Source: Hypomesus transpacificus (taxonomy: Eukaryota > Chordata > Actinopteri > Osmeriformes > Osmeridae). From it: 64,000 nt of DNA. Every line of letters begins with the position of its first letter. Position 1 is the stretch's first letter. Positions 25,021-38,364 of the stretch are shown piece after piece. The notes below the pieces were generated by a model. It saw only the letters and a program-made list of their open reading frames with translations. It was not told the origin of the DNA and ran no database searches. A program made the translations under genes and the position numbers. The stretch is from positions 3,645,137 to 3,709,136 of the forward strand of contig NC_061064.1 of the NCBI RefSeq assembly GCF_021917145.1, read 5' to 3'.

Positions 25021-26039
25021 AATGGAGGTTTAGAATAGGCAGCGTAGTGGGTTGGCATCTCTATTTAGATCTGTCTCATAGAGTGGCTGGGAGAGAGGGA
25101 AAGATGATACTGGGGCCAGGCGCTTTGCAAGGAGAAACAGGTCGTTTAGAGGAGGACTCTCATTATGAGCACCCCCCCCCCCCCCCCCCACCTGCTCATC
25201 CTTCACAATCCTGGCAGCAGCCTACCAGCATGAGTCAGATGAGTGTCCATGTGCCCCCACCATCCCTGCGCCAAGCGTGCCAACACAGCGGCTCCAGCAC
25301 GAGGGAGACAAGCTGTGTAGGACCGAGGTCTCGATGTCCCCTCTCACGTCACGTCTTGCTCAGGAGCTCAATCTGTACCCTTCCCTGTACAAGTCCAGTT
25401 AACAGATGAGTGCATAGATGCCCCCTTTCCATTCAAACTCGCTCTCTCCCAAGAGCAAATCATCAAAGACCAGCCTGTGTTGTGAGGTTGGAGGAGGAGA
25501 GGTTGGAGGAGGAGGTAGCGAGGTGGGAGGAAGCCCATATAAGGCTTGTGTTGGAGTGGGGTCCTGGATGGCTCAGTGTGACATCGGCAGTGGCAGATTG
25601 TGTGTGTGGGCGCAGACGTGACGGAGTAGGAAGCGATCTCTTAAATCCTGCTGGGTTTCCCAGTGTGTGCCAAGTCTTCCCGCTGCCCGAGGTCTACGCT
25701 GCTGCTTCCATGAGTCACAGGACCCATCTCCTCTCCAGTCAAGATGTCAGATTCCAGCTTCTGCCATGTAATTCATTCCTCAACGGGAGGTATATTAGTT
25801 GTATAGAGTTGTGAGTCCTATCTATAGTAGGGGAAAGGGAATGATAAAATAATTGAGATGGGATTGTTACCATCATTTGATGATGAAGCTCCAGGTGTCA
25901 GCATTGCATGATGGGAAGCCACAGCTTTTGTCAGCTGTGGTGGTGTTGTGGGTAACAGAGAGGACTATAGTCATCCTGTCCTTCTGCCGGAGACTCAGGA
26001 CCAGGTGAGGCTCCATGTAGCCCGTCTCCTGCATCTCTG

Positions 26040-26150
26040 TAGGGGGCAGCCTGTCTGTCTGACAGCCTGTCCGTCTGGAAGCTGTCTGTCTGGAAGCCTG
26101 TCCATCTGGAAGCCTGTCCATCTGGAAGCCTGTCTGTCTGACAGCTTATC
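26040..26150. repeat. Minisatellite, CTGTCTGTC/CTGGAAGC units
   Basis: Imperfect tandem units of about 15-16 bases built from CTGTCYRTCTGGAAGC, about six or seven copies. They give arginine/glutamine/threonine-rich open frames on both strands that are not genes. Confidence 0.75.
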
Positions 26151-28289
26151 CTCAAGGTGCAGCGGCCCGCTCCACCGCCCCGCTTCTGATTCAGAGACAG
26201 CCTCGGCTGCACACAACAATGTGGACACGGAGATCTGCAGATCGATTTCAATTCCGGCTTGCAATCTTTATGTTCAAAGGGGAAAAAGATATATGAGTAT
26301 CTTTTAGCTGACCCCTGAAACAGCTTCATGTTCAGAGGATGGGTATGGATTGCAATGCTTTCACCAGCTAAACCATTTCCAGGTGAATGACATCAATAGT
26401 AATGGACACCATGTCTACTCATATATGTGTTCTAACAGCCACCTGTATAGGTGAGGCCTAAGCCATTCATCTAAGTAGATTTGCTGTCTCATAGAAACAT
26501 CATAAAGGCCCTCTTGGGGCTAGTTCCTGGAGTTGGAGGCGGGGGACAGTCTGATTAGGGATTGGCGTAGAGGTCAACAATCTGTTTTGGGGAAATGGTC
26601 TTGTCATTTCTTTGTAAGACTGAGCAGTAAGAGAGGGGGAAGCTGGTGTTTTTCTTTCCTTGTGTATTTTGGCAACGGCCATATTTTCTTTGGAACAGAA
26701 ACCTTTCCTTATGATATTGTCCTCTGTTAATTGTCCTTTGTTAAAAAGTTCATGTGACAATGGTGATGACTGGAAGGTGACTGGAAGGTGTGGACGTAAT
26801 GGAGTGTATCGCGTGGAAAACAGACTCGGGCTAATATTCACTGTCATATTTCATTGAGGGACAACTGGGCTTTGTTGGACACAGGAAAGGAAGAGGGTAG
26901 GGAGGGACTCACAGGGGTGCAGTTAGGCCCCGCACCCAACCACCCACACATACACCACCCGACTATCATTTCTCTTTATACAGCAGAGTGACAGTGGTGT
27001 GTTTGTGTGTGTGTGTGTGTGTGGTGGGCGGAGGAGAGAGGAGAGGAGGGGGGAGAGGAGGAGAGAGGCATTCCTCACATCTCCTCCTGCTGCTCTCGTG
27101 AGGAATAATGTGCGCTGAATAATTAACATGCTGCGGGAGGTGAATAATGAATAAGTGAAAATGATTAAAGGGAATGCATGCTAATGAGTTTGGAGGTGGG
27201 AGTGGGGGGGTGTTTCCCTGCAGTAGGATCTCACACCTGCTATTTCCAACTGAGGGGGGGGAAGCTACAATATGCCATCCACAATCTTCATCTAGCACGC
27301 TTTATAGTCCATCTGTTTTGAAAACAGAATAATTCATATTTGGATCTTGATTGATTCACGGGTTGTCCTCCCTGAGGCTTTGCAAAAAAAAAAAATCCAT
27401 ACTCAGCTTCATTATGTAAAATCTAGTTAAAAAAAATGTGGGAAGGAGGACCCATGTTTTTGGACAGAATTCAGTGATGAAGAATATATTTGGCCTAGAA
27501 TCACTGTTCAGTATCTCTTGGCTGGGGTTCCCACTGCACGAATTACAATTAAGGTTTATCTCTGTGTGTGTGTGTGTATTTAATCACTCACGTGCCCACA
27601 TATAAAACAGCACATGTGTGTTCATATGCATGTGCTGACATACGTGCATGTTAGTGTACACGTGTAATTGGAAGTGTGCGCACTGCACATGTTTGTGTTC
27701 TTGATTGTCTTTCTATTACACGGGTCATTGACTTTAGCCCCACAACCCCCTCCTCTTCCTCCTCCCACACAACACCCACTGTTACTGTTAAGCACTAAAC
27801 ATCTAAATATACACCTCACATGTACAGAACAGGAAGACCGTGCGGGCCCTCAGGCAAGAAAAAGGAGCATGAGTCTACATGCCACACTTTTACTTATTAA
27901 AACTGTGTGGGGAAAATGTGGATGTGTTGCTGTAGCTGAACCTGACATTTTCATTACAGCTGGGCGGAATTGCCTGGGATGAACGCTCCAATGAGAGACG
28001 AGGAAGGTTCGTTCTGTATGATGTTCTGTTCAGCATGGCTTACTCCATATGAACACGTACTGTGTGCATTATGACACGGAGATGCTATGTGTCTAACTCC
28101 ACCGTCACTGCTTTGACCCAAGGACCTCAGAATGTTCTGGAACGGATTTCCTTCTTTGATGAAGGGAAGGTCAGGGCCAAGGGTTTACAGGTCCTGCTGA
28201 CACTGCAGTTACTAATCAATCTAGGTAGCCCATCTATGTTGTTTGTGTGGGACTGAAAAACGGCCCGGGGCTTTGAAACGCAGACCGGC

Positions 28290-28400
28290 CCACGACTGTG
28301 TATTATTATTATATATATTATGTAAAGCCCATTGAGCTCAATTCTTGTATGAAATGTGCTGTATAAATAAAGTCTTATTATTATAAATAACGTCTTATAT
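28290..28400. repeat. Probable LINE 3'-end fragment
   Basis: The block has AAGCCCATTGAGCTC, then TGTGCTGTATAAATAAA followed by TTATTATTA repeats. This layout is typical of the 3' ends of CR1/L2-type LINEs in fish. Only the tail is present, with no reverse transcriptase nearby. Confidence 0.5.
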
Positions 28401-30003
28401 ATGTATATTTTGCATTATGCCGGGCCGTTTGACCGGCCGTATCTTGACCTGATAGCCAGTCCAACCCTGACGTAAGTCGACCTTTTCACCTTTAGCCGAA
28501 GTGCTTTAACGAGCTTGACTGTCATTTCATAAGACAGCTGAAAAAATAAATGACGTTTACTTTCTCTGTCTTGAATTATCGCAGCTGTCCTTGCTTCGGA
28601 TTGAGTTCAGTTTTGTCAATAAACTCCTCCTGACTGTCATGAGTACCATAGAACATCATGACAGATACAGAAATCTTCAGATAAAGTATGATCATTTAGT
28701 TGAGACATTTCTTCTGTGTGAGTTGAAATGTGTTTGTCCACAACTAACAACATGAGCCAACACTGAGATAATTGTGTTATGTAGAAACCCATGCCCCTCC
28801 CGACGCAAACACAACACACATTTCTGCAGAAAGATGTTACGTAAAATAATTGTGTCAGGTCCATCATTCTGTCATGTAGATGTTTGGCATAACTGTGGAT
28901 TTTGTTTGTCTTTGTTTGAGGCATAGCACAAGGAGATAGCGGACAATATGAGGCTCAATCAGTACAGCCAAACCGGTCACATCCTCTTCCTGCTGCTAAG
29001 TAGGTTGGGGAGAGGGGTTTCAGGCCCTTGAAGACCATCCCCACCACCCAGCGTCCCACTGAGCGGCAGACAGGCCGGCAGACACAGAGCAGTACGGAAG
29101 GCAATGTATAGAAGATAACCAGGATGTCTGCGGGACAGTTTCCTGCACCACCCCCCCCCCCCCCTCCACACACATAAGCACATACGAACACCCCTCCGCA
29201 CATTCTTTAGTACCACACCTCTCTACTGGACAAAAGAGTCCATGCATTACATTTGCCGGCTCCATATTGAGGTGGGCTTCAAATGACACCAAGGCACGGA
29301 GAGATGGTTGTGAGTGACCCTCCGCATTCAGATACTGGGGCTTGTCCGTCCACACCACAACCCTCCTTTGTACCTCTGCTGAGGAATTTCCACCCCACCA
29401 TGGAATGTTCACTTTCCCCTTTCCACGGCTCCTCTTCAGGGGTCATCTCCTGGAAGAGACGGGCCCCTCGTTCTTATCTGTGATTTGTTGAAGCCCCTGT
29501 GAAGAGAACATGTCCATAAAACAGAACGGCTGGCAGATGCCTGCCTGGATAATGTACATTTGATGTGTGTTGTGTACAGTTGGCTGGAGTGTATTTATTC
29601 AGTAACTGTCTATTTACTGTATAGGTGGCCCCTAAAGGTCAAAGTGTTTCTTTGCTACATATTTCCAGAGCTCATATTTATGAGTTCCTGCCTACACTTG
29701 TTTATTTCGAAGCCAATGCAGAGCCATCTCTCGGCTTATCTTGTAGACCAAGACTTTATGAGCCTTTGCAATCCCTTAAACACAGCAGACTCCTCCCAAG
29801 CTCTCTGTGATGCTGGTGCGGTCTTAACAGTAACCTAGCCTTTTCCTGGTAGTTCTTACCAGTGAACAACTACTGATACTGATACTATCTATCAGTCACT
29901 GAACAGCCCACTGATTCACAGGCTGGACTTGGACCTGTTTCAGAAACGAGGTTTCTCCCTGTGAATACGTGTGTGCCATGACGTAAACTTCTATTGTCCC
30001 AAG

Positions 30004-30153
30004 GTGTCTGTCTGTGGGACCCACCATAGGAGAGTCTGAGTCAGTCACTCTGCATCACTTCCTGTTCTTCTTCGAGGGAGACCGGCAGACTGCCGTCCGT
30101 AACACCACCTCCAGAATGGCGTGCTCATGGCGCCTCTTGGACACGCAGGCCAA
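30004..30153 (+). other. Exon-like block, gene unknown
   Basis: The 150-base block is bounded by an AG just before it and by GTGAGT directly after it. One frame is open throughout in phase (1 base carried in, 2 out), giving a 49-codon peptide with no low complexity, containing VGPTIGESESV and FFFEGDRQTAVRN. The opposite strand is also open over part of it. I do not recognise the product and see no neighbouring exons, so it may be chance or a piece of an unrecognised gene. Confidence 0.2.
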
Positions 30154-30689
30154 GTGAGTGTGAAGAGATTCAACGTCTCCTTCGCGTGAAGCCCTTTGCT
30201 CTGATTGTGACACTGGCGAGTGAGAAAAAGGCACTAAACCAGGGCACCATGGCTTACAACTGGGCTCTTTGAGTCAGGTTCAGTTTACTGTGAGTGATCC
30301 TGGGGTCTGTGTCTCTGCGTGTGCTTCAGGGAGCTCTGTGTGGCCCATCTGAGGTGGGACCTGCAGCTGGGCTTCGTCGTCCAGGAAGCCTGGCTCTGAT
30401 GGAGGAGGGGGCGGTCAGGGGAGTGTTTCACAAAACACTTTGCTGCCGACTCTGTGCTTAGAAAGGCCTCGGCGCCATTAAATATGCAATTTGTTTTTAA
30501 GGAAAATACGCCATAACAAAACATTTGGAGGGGGAAGAAAGCTTGCCTGAAGCTAGTGACTGCCCACTCAGGAGAAAAGATGGCGGGAGAATGGAGATAC
30601 ACAAAGCCAACTAATCCTTATGCCAGGAAATTCCCTGACAGATAAACTGATGCCTGTATGTGGTACAGCAGGTGCTGTGTGCCAACACG

Positions 30690-30691
<2 letters not shown>

Positions 30692-30724
<33 letters not shown>
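30692..30724. repeat. Poly-G run of 33
   Basis: An unbroken homopolymer of 33 G. It is the longest of several G or C runs in the window. Homopolymer length is often unreliable in assemblies. Confidence 0.9.
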
Positions 30725-30726
<2 letters not shown>

Positions 30727-31942
30727 GCAAACCATGCACCTCTCTTTCCCTCATTACTTGATCCTCAGTCTGATAAACGTGCAGTATTATCCAACATGAT
30801 AATGGCATGATTGCTTTCCATGCTGGTCGCAACTTATCTCACACTGCAACGGAAGATGTGGAAGGAAATCACATATGTATGCAGTCAGTTTGAAACAAAG
30901 CCAAAGCTCTGAGTGTACATTGTAAGGGGAGTGGTACAAGGGCTGACATAGTGTTTACAATCCTTTATTGTAATTACGTTTTACATCATTTTTTTAAAAC
31001 TCACAAATCAGTAGGAACCCCTTCATCCTCCCCTCAGTCTGACAGAAGATGTTAGAAAATGATGGGGGATCTTTTGAAGAACTGCACCTACTGTTGTGTC
31101 TGTTACTGCTACGTTACTGGACATGCAGTCCCGCGGGATGCGGTGGTGCGTTGGTGCGGAGCAGGGTCAGGGACTTGGGGGTCTGGGAGGGTCGGGATTA
31201 AACATGCATCGACAATGGTGGGAAGTGGACAATCACTAGGGAGTGGACGCATCATGAGAAAGCCACGGCCTTCTGTGCAGCGCGCCCACAACAAACTAAC
31301 AGGCCTGCTCAGAGGTGAAACATCTGCGACCATCCTTTTAGGCCACCAGGCTTTTTTTGGGGGGGGGGGAAACACAAACATTTGGCTTTTGGAACAGCTC
31401 TTCTGGAATGTCCGTGTCCACATTGAGCAGTAACGCCATAACATGAGTTACGTGATCTACTGTTTTCCTTCCTGTCCCCCACTCCCACCCACCCCCCCAC
31501 CCCCGCCCCTGCCACCGTCACCCCCGCCCACATCCACCGCCCTGTTCTAAAACAACCAGCGCTCCCTGGGTAGTCAGGCCTGCATCTCCCTCCTGTGTGT
31601 GATGTCACGCCCTCCCCCCCTGCTGGGATCCACCGTCCCCTCCATCACCCTCCCCCTCCCCTCTCCCAAACACCCCCCGCTGGGGGTACAGCTTGGGGCC
31701 TGCTAGCTGTCCCGTAACATATGGCTTCCTCCCGATGGAACCAAAACACTCAGAGAGACAGACACCTCACTGCTCTGCTGTGTGTTGATATAGCTCCCCA
31801 GTCACCTCCCAGGAAAAACATGAACGTATTAGTCCTCGCCTATATCAGAGGTGGATGAGCTCGAGGTTCATTGTTTATGTTATATCATGCTTGGCCACGC
31901 AGATGAGGAGGCTTGTTTGGACAACTAAGCATGTTCCCTTGG

Positions 31943-32130
31943 TTTACGTTTAGTCATTTAGCAGACGCTCTTATCCAGAGCGACTTACAGTAAGTACAGG
32001 GACATTCCCCCGAGGCAAGTAGGGTGAAGTGCCTTGCCTAAGGACACAACATCATTTGGCACGGCCGGTAATCGAACTAGCAACCTTCAGATTACTAACC
32101 CGATTCCCTAACCGCTCAGCCACCTGACTC
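31943..32130 (-). mobile_element. tRNA-derived SINE copy (minus orientation), near full length
   Basis: It runs from the reversed tail (TTAGTCATTTAGCAGACGC) to the reversed tRNA-like head (GGTAATCGAAC, CCGCTCAGCCACCTGAC). It keeps the middle section AAGTACAGGGACATTCCCC, which the copy at 17661 lacks. Confidence 0.88.
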
Positions 32131-33508
32131 TTTTGGTTTGGTCTTTGCTATGGAACCCTGTTACCCTTTGAGAACCCCCTGCCTTCAAGCCATGCTTCCT
32201 CGGCCATGTTGAGGCGAGGTCACTGGTGATGTCAGTCACTGTACATCACAGTCCTCGTTAACGCCTTGGGCTCTCACTCTGTGTGTGAGTGTGTCCCCAT
32301 TGAAGTGCATGAGTCTGGAAACCGAATGGGTAATTGAATTAAACAAAGCCAGTTCCTGTTGTTATGTGTACACAAAATCAACCAATGAAACCACTGAAGA
32401 TTTGCAGACTGCAGGACACTGTGACCTCTGAGAGGCATGTTGGGTGCCTTCTGGCCACAGAAAGAGGATATTGGATAAAAGTAATGGCTCCAGTCTCATG
32501 TGAGTCCAAGCTGGCCAATTAAGTAACTGGACTGAGCTGTCTTCTATTACTGTGCAAACTTTTTTTTGGGATGGGTGCATCGGTCTGGGATGGTCCAGAA
32601 AGTTCACCATAGTTCATAGTAGCAGTAATTGCACTGTAAATAAAACTGTGTTTGGTGTCATCTGCACGTGTAAGTGTTTTGATTTCCTGAACAACTTGTG
32701 TCATCAATCGTAGTATAATGGGCAAATAGTTCAAAAGTGTCGTCATTTTTGGCGGAACGTTGCTGTAACGTGATAATCCCACCACTGAGCCTTGCAGTGT
32801 GGGAGCTCAGCAACATCAGTCAAGGGCTCACTCTAAAGGGGCCGTGGGACATGATGAATGACACCCAGAGTGACCTACAACCCTCTCACCCTGCCTTGTC
32901 CACCCCTCTGTGGCGCCCGCATTCATAAATAAACTTTGCATTTTTGTATCCAGAATCACAGGGACTGCAGGAAGTGTGACTGGTAAATATTAATGATGAC
33001 ATCAATGTTTAGAGTCCCACATCTGTAGGAGGAGGAAGGACCAGCGGAGGCCAAGCCCATGTTAATGGACGCTGACATCCTCGTGTGAGAAACATTAAAT
33101 ATGTAGAAACATGCGACTGTGATCTGCTCTGAGGGGAGATTAGGGCTAACGGCAGATCAAGAGGACTATAAAGATGTCTCCAAGAAAAGAGAGACCATGA
33201 TTTGGTTCACAGTTATCACAGTTCACTGATTAGGCACATAATGCAGGAATTTGAAAGTCAAAGCCAAAAATGACTGACTGATTTTTTTTCCAGGAAAGGC
33301 ATTGCTAGGTTTCCCTCAGAAAAGATGGTATCTCTAAAGGCTAAAGTAACCTTAAGTAAACCAATTAATAAGACATAATGTACATGGCTTCAAAACCACC
33401 ATGAAAATTCACAATGGGTGCCCACAGACTTGATGAGGCGTAGCTATGTGCTTAAATATGTCTGAAAGCCTCACGGACTCCCTGGGAAGCATCTCTGTCT
33501 GCACTTAC

Positions 33509-33622
33509 GTAGCTCCGTCCATGCATGCAGGCTCATGATGTACAGCATGTATAGATAGACAGAGTGCCTAGAAGCTCTTTCTGCTGAATGCTCAAAGTTT
33601 CCGCCGCTGAAAGTTCCATAAC
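33509..33622 (-). other. Exon-like block, gene unknown
   Basis: Read on the minus strand, 114 bases (38 codons) lie between a CAG acceptor and a GTAAGT donor. Only one of the three frames is open, and it gives GYGTFSGGNFEHSAERAS...YMLYIMSLHAWTEL. It is not low complexity. No flanking exon of the same frame was found and I do not recognise the product. Confidence 0.22.
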
Positions 33623-35164
33623 CTGAATAAAACATGAAACAACAGAACAGAGGTGACATAAGCTTTTCTGTGTTATTTCATATAATGGGGGCAGGGGGAC
33701 CTCCCTTCTTCCTTGTGTTATCACTTCAAGTAAACAATCCCCCTCAGCACCGTCGATGCATTAGAAAGTTCTTATTGCTTACTCTACTTTAAAAGTTGTA
33801 AATCTTTTAAGTAGAGCTTGGAGGTAACTGTTACATGCAGCACTCTAAAGAGTTTCGAGTCAGGGGAAATCCTCCACCAGAAAGTTCAGTTCGGTGCTGA
33901 AAAAGGCCCATTATCAACCCTGCAACACTCTGACGCTGACCAAACTTGTCATCTGTCCCAGCTTACTCTGGGCTGAGTGTTCAAGTTCAAGTCTTTTATT
34001 GTCAGATGCACAGAACAACACAGGGTCAGACTGGGCACTGAAATTCTTAGGACAAGACAACGCAAATCATCCTGGCATAACATAACACACACAACAACAT
34101 CTTTGGAGACAACAACATCTCAACGTGCAGCTGACCACACATAAAACAATTAAAGCAGAGACAGATGAAGGGCGTTTGGAGGAAGGCATCCCCCCCCCCC
34201 CCGCCCCCCTGGTTCCTTCCACCCGGTGGGGAGCCAGCAGACTCCATATCCCCATCAGCTCTAAGTCAGCACAGGCTGGGGAAAGAGAAGCCCCTTGTCC
34301 CTGACCAGGCCCTGATCAGCCAGCGGGAAAACGGCTGATTGAACTCAAAGCAGACATCTGAGACTCCCCTGCTGAACACCGAGGCACAGCAGTGGCCCCA
34401 ACTGCGGGCAGCTGGAGCTGGAGAATGGGCCCGGCGAGCGAGATTGATCTGTAGTCCTGAGTTATTATGAGGGCCGTTTGACACACTGTAACAGTATCAC
34501 ATGTACGCCTCGTAAAAATATGTAGCGGTCATAAACAGCACATGTGCTCGTCTCCGATTTCAAATGGGTTTCTCTGAACACGTGGATGGGTTAGCAATGT
34601 GTGGGACTGAGTATGTACAGTGTAAGGTACATGCATGTGAGCTGGCCTGTTTATGGAGTGTGCGTGCATCTTTGCGTGCATGTGTGTGTGTGTGTTTAAT
34701 TGACCTGGCTCCGAAGTCTCCCGGTAACACTACACTGAAAATCCTGCCAACAACTTGCTATTTGAAAATGAGGCACTTGTCTAATTCAGCACAAAATCTT
34801 TAATCTGATCTGCACCCCTGGTGCTCCGCACTGTGGGAGGCCGGTTACAGGCAACACACTCTCCTGAACACTGTGCAGCTGTGGACTCAATGTGTCACCC
34901 GGCCCCCTGGTTTTAATGGGGATGGGGACCAAATATGGCCCTGTGGTCTCAAGTAGCACTAATGAGCTCTGTAGTGGAGGGTCTCTTCCACTGGAAAATG
35001 TCTCTCTTTCCCCTTCCTACCTTCCTCTGTCCTCTTCACTGAGCATGTCTGAAGGTTCAGGTGTTGATTTTGCAGGCTGTGTGAGTGTGGTAGATGGGCA
35101 GATGGACAGACGGATGTTGATATTTTCACAGCCAAAGAGGAAGAGAGAGAGAGAGAGATAGTCA

Positions 35165-35167
35165 GTC

Positions 35168-35230
<63 letters not shown>
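35165..35230. repeat. (CAGA)n microsatellite
   Basis: A tetranucleotide array of about 16 copies with almost no interruption. Confidence 0.95.
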
Positions 35231-38174
35231 AAGTAGGAGAGAAAGAGGTGGCCTACATCAGGTAATGTAGTTCAACAGAACGTTCTTTTGGCAGATGTTG
35301 TTTCAGACTGAGGTATAGATTGAGGCCAAAGGTGGTGTGACACCATTGTGCTGCCTCTGTGTATTAAAATGTTACTTTTCATTAATGAGGAAGTGCCGTC
35401 ACTTGAGTTCCTTCCTCGAAATCAGGATGAATGTAGATTTGGCAAATGTTCATTGCTCAGAACAGAATTTTTTGATCTTGGGAGTCAACTTCTTATGTAA
35501 GTGGAACAAGCAATACATCATGCTGGCCTGTATGAGTGCAAGGAAGAATGTGTTGCTGTCTCATATCCTTTGACTGCTCTTGGAATCCCTTAAAAATAAA
35601 CTTTAACTTTGAGGAAGATGATTGAATCAACCAGTTTCATAGAGGATCCCTGACTGCAGAAAATCCAGATGAAAATACACATCATGTGTACGATGTTGCC
35701 CCATGTCTCCTGTAAGTTCTTACAAAGTCACACTGTGTTTAACCCAGTTTAGGATGGCGTGCAGCTGAATATTACACTAGGGGCTGCATCGGCTTTGAAA
35801 GTAGCAACAGGTAGTAGATTGTAATCACTTCAAATGCAACGTGTACAACCATAGCTGATGGGGTGCTAACTGACAAGGCCTGCATTAATGACAACAGGAT
35901 GAAGAGAAGCCCACAACAGCCTGTATGGAAGTGAAGGTTATTAGCTAAAAGCTGTTACAGTACATAGCAGGATGCCTTCATCAGAAAACATATAATTAGA
36001 CCTCCCTATATATAATCAGTGTTTCCTACATTACAACGAACAACGCCTTTTCGTTTTTTTGTTGTTGCATTATTTGCATTATTCCTTGGCAATCAGATAT
36101 TGGACGTTATTCCCATGTTGAGAAAGGGAACGAGCCTGAGGTGTACCACAGCACTTTTACTGTGCAGGAAACGTACTTCGTTGACATTGGTCGACATTCA
36201 ACTCAGTGTGTTGGCACGGACAAAACCCCTGGTTTTACACTGAGCTCAAGCAGATAACAAGGAAATCCCGGAGTTGTTCGAGTCTCGTCTGCTGCCAGGG
36301 GTCTGTCCACCTTCAAACCTCCATCTTCCCATGGATTTGTCGTAGACTGGTAGACAGCGCTTCCTTCGATAATATAAATATTACAACTAGAATAGAACAA
36401 ATTCTCATTTTTCTTTTGCGGCGTCAGAATTTCTTTTCTCGAGGGCGGACCAAAACATGGTGTGTCTGTTTACATTTTGATTGGACTTGTGTTTTAGTTT
36501 ATTTCAATGAACATCCATTTATATTTGATAAACAGCGAGTCTTGTGACAGTAGCACAGCAGGGGGGTTAGGGGGGTAGGGAGGGATGGAGAGGAGGGGGG
36601 ATCAGGGGGGAGAAGGGGTTGTGGCCGGGTAAGGAGGGGGAAGGATGGAGAGAAGGAGTCAGGGTGGCGAGGGGGCGTGCGTCTGTCTGGAATTGTCAGC
36701 GCCGCTGCACCCTTTCATTGTAGTAGTGGCTACATGCAATGACTCATCACATTTAACTCGAAAACAGAGAATGAGGAAGGAGCCCTTCCTTTTGGTACTA
36801 CCCGTAAACAGGGGTCAGCCTCAAGTCAGGTTAGACGTAAGGTGCGTTGTGGGGGTCAGAGTGTTTGTTTGTGTGTGTGTGGGAGGTGGGGGGTGGGGGG
36901 TAGGTAGGGCAGGTTAAAGACATCAGGCAGACCAGAGCCACATCTGGTATATCAGACCCAGCTGAGGACTTTTGGAAATTTGACTGGTGGCCAACTATAA
37001 TCTCTCAACAGGAAATAGTAGAGGGATAAATCCCCACTATTGCAATGCATTGGCCAGTCACAGAAAAATCCCCAAACAATGTCTCACCTTTGCACTGTTA
37101 TCTGACTTTCTGTGTTCACTAGGGATAAGAAAATCAAGTTGTGTATTTGAAATGTGTTGATTTAGACACTTTTATCTGAAGTGACAACTACAGGGGATGG
37201 AGATTTGAACCTGCCTCCTTTTGATCTACAGTCAAACACCCTATCACTAAGTTATGCCCAGTGATACCAAGTGCATAACATCGACAGTCTCTGAACCATG
37301 TCGTTCCAACTGGTTGGAACAGAAACAGCAACATTTCCAGCCATTTCAGACGGACACATCGTAACACTGGTCAAGGAATGTGGAGCCACCCAACACGATA
37401 CCTTGATGTTGTGTCTTTTGGCAAGACCTCTTGCCCTCGAAGACTCATGCCTTGGATACAATGTAGTGGAGTAACAATGTTGTCAAAAATAGAAAGAACC
37501 TCAACTATGTGTAACCTCCGGCCCTTTGTGTGTGTTGGTACTTGACAGACCTTTGTTTCTGGGAGGGAGAGCCATCTTTCACCTCTCCGTCGCCCCATTT
37601 CCTGTTGATCAACCCTGCCTCCTCAGTCTGTGTTGAGGTCGCCACGGAGATTTCACTTTTATGAGACAAGTGCTGGGATGCTGATGGGGAACACACCTCA
37701 TTACATCGGTTTTTCTATCCATCTGCTTGCTCTGTAGCCGACCCTTCCTGAAGGCAAAAGTCCAGCAATTTGTTGTGGAGCATTTGACCTTGCATGAATA
37801 CCCACTTGACATCAAAATAAGATTAGTGTTGTGTGCAACACACGTAATAACCATAACGCAAAAACTTTTTGAGCTGACCATGGATTAATTCTTTTTGATG
37901 ACTAATTCTGTGTATTCGTAATGATCATGCTTCTGTCACTTTCCAGATGAAATGAATGTCAGAGAGTGTCATGCAGTTAGAAGGGTTTCACGTACTGTAA
38001 CATCCACACCACACCCATCCCCCAATCCAACACATCTTCTCCCCTTTTACACACAAGCCCACTCACCCACACACCTCCATCCCCCACATACAACCCCTTT
38101 TCACACCCACAACCCAACACATACCTCCTCAACCCCCCCCCCCCCCCAATTTCCCCACCCCTACACTTCATTTC

Positions 38175-38364
38175 TATTTACATTTAGTCATTTAGCAGAC
38201 GCTATTATCCAGAGCGGCTTACAGTAAGTACAGGGACATTGGCCCCAAGGCATGTGGGGTGAAGTGCCTTGCCCAAGGACACAACGTCATTTGGCACAGC
38301 CGGGAATCTAACCAACAACCTTCTGATTAATAGCCCGACTCCTTAACCGCTCAGCCATCTGACC
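38175..38364 (-). mobile_element. tRNA-derived SINE copy (minus orientation), near full length
   Basis: Same structure as the copy at 31943: reversed tail (ATTTAGTCATTTAGCAGACG) to reversed tRNA-like head (CCGCTCAGCCATCTGAC). It follows a C-rich, CA-rich stretch and is followed by a short (CA)n. Confidence 0.88.

Larger units (their letters stand above)
22638..31942. other. Gene-poor interval, first part
   Basis: No recognisable gene. It contains the repeats listed separately and one exon-like block at 30004-30153. The short open frames seen on both strands are unrelated to known families, and many are translations of simple repeats. Confidence 0.5.
32131..38174. other. Gene-poor interval, second part
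   Basis: No recognisable gene. It holds the microsatellite at 35165-35230, a possible dispersed repeat at 33978-34080 (TCTTTTATTGTCAGATGCAC) and an exon-like block at 33509-33622. Confidence 0.5.

Noticed and set aside
25047..25814. Overlapping plus-strand open frames, one rich in glutamate/arginine
   Set aside because: They lie in low-complexity DNA with a C-run and show no splice-bounded exon or family similarity.
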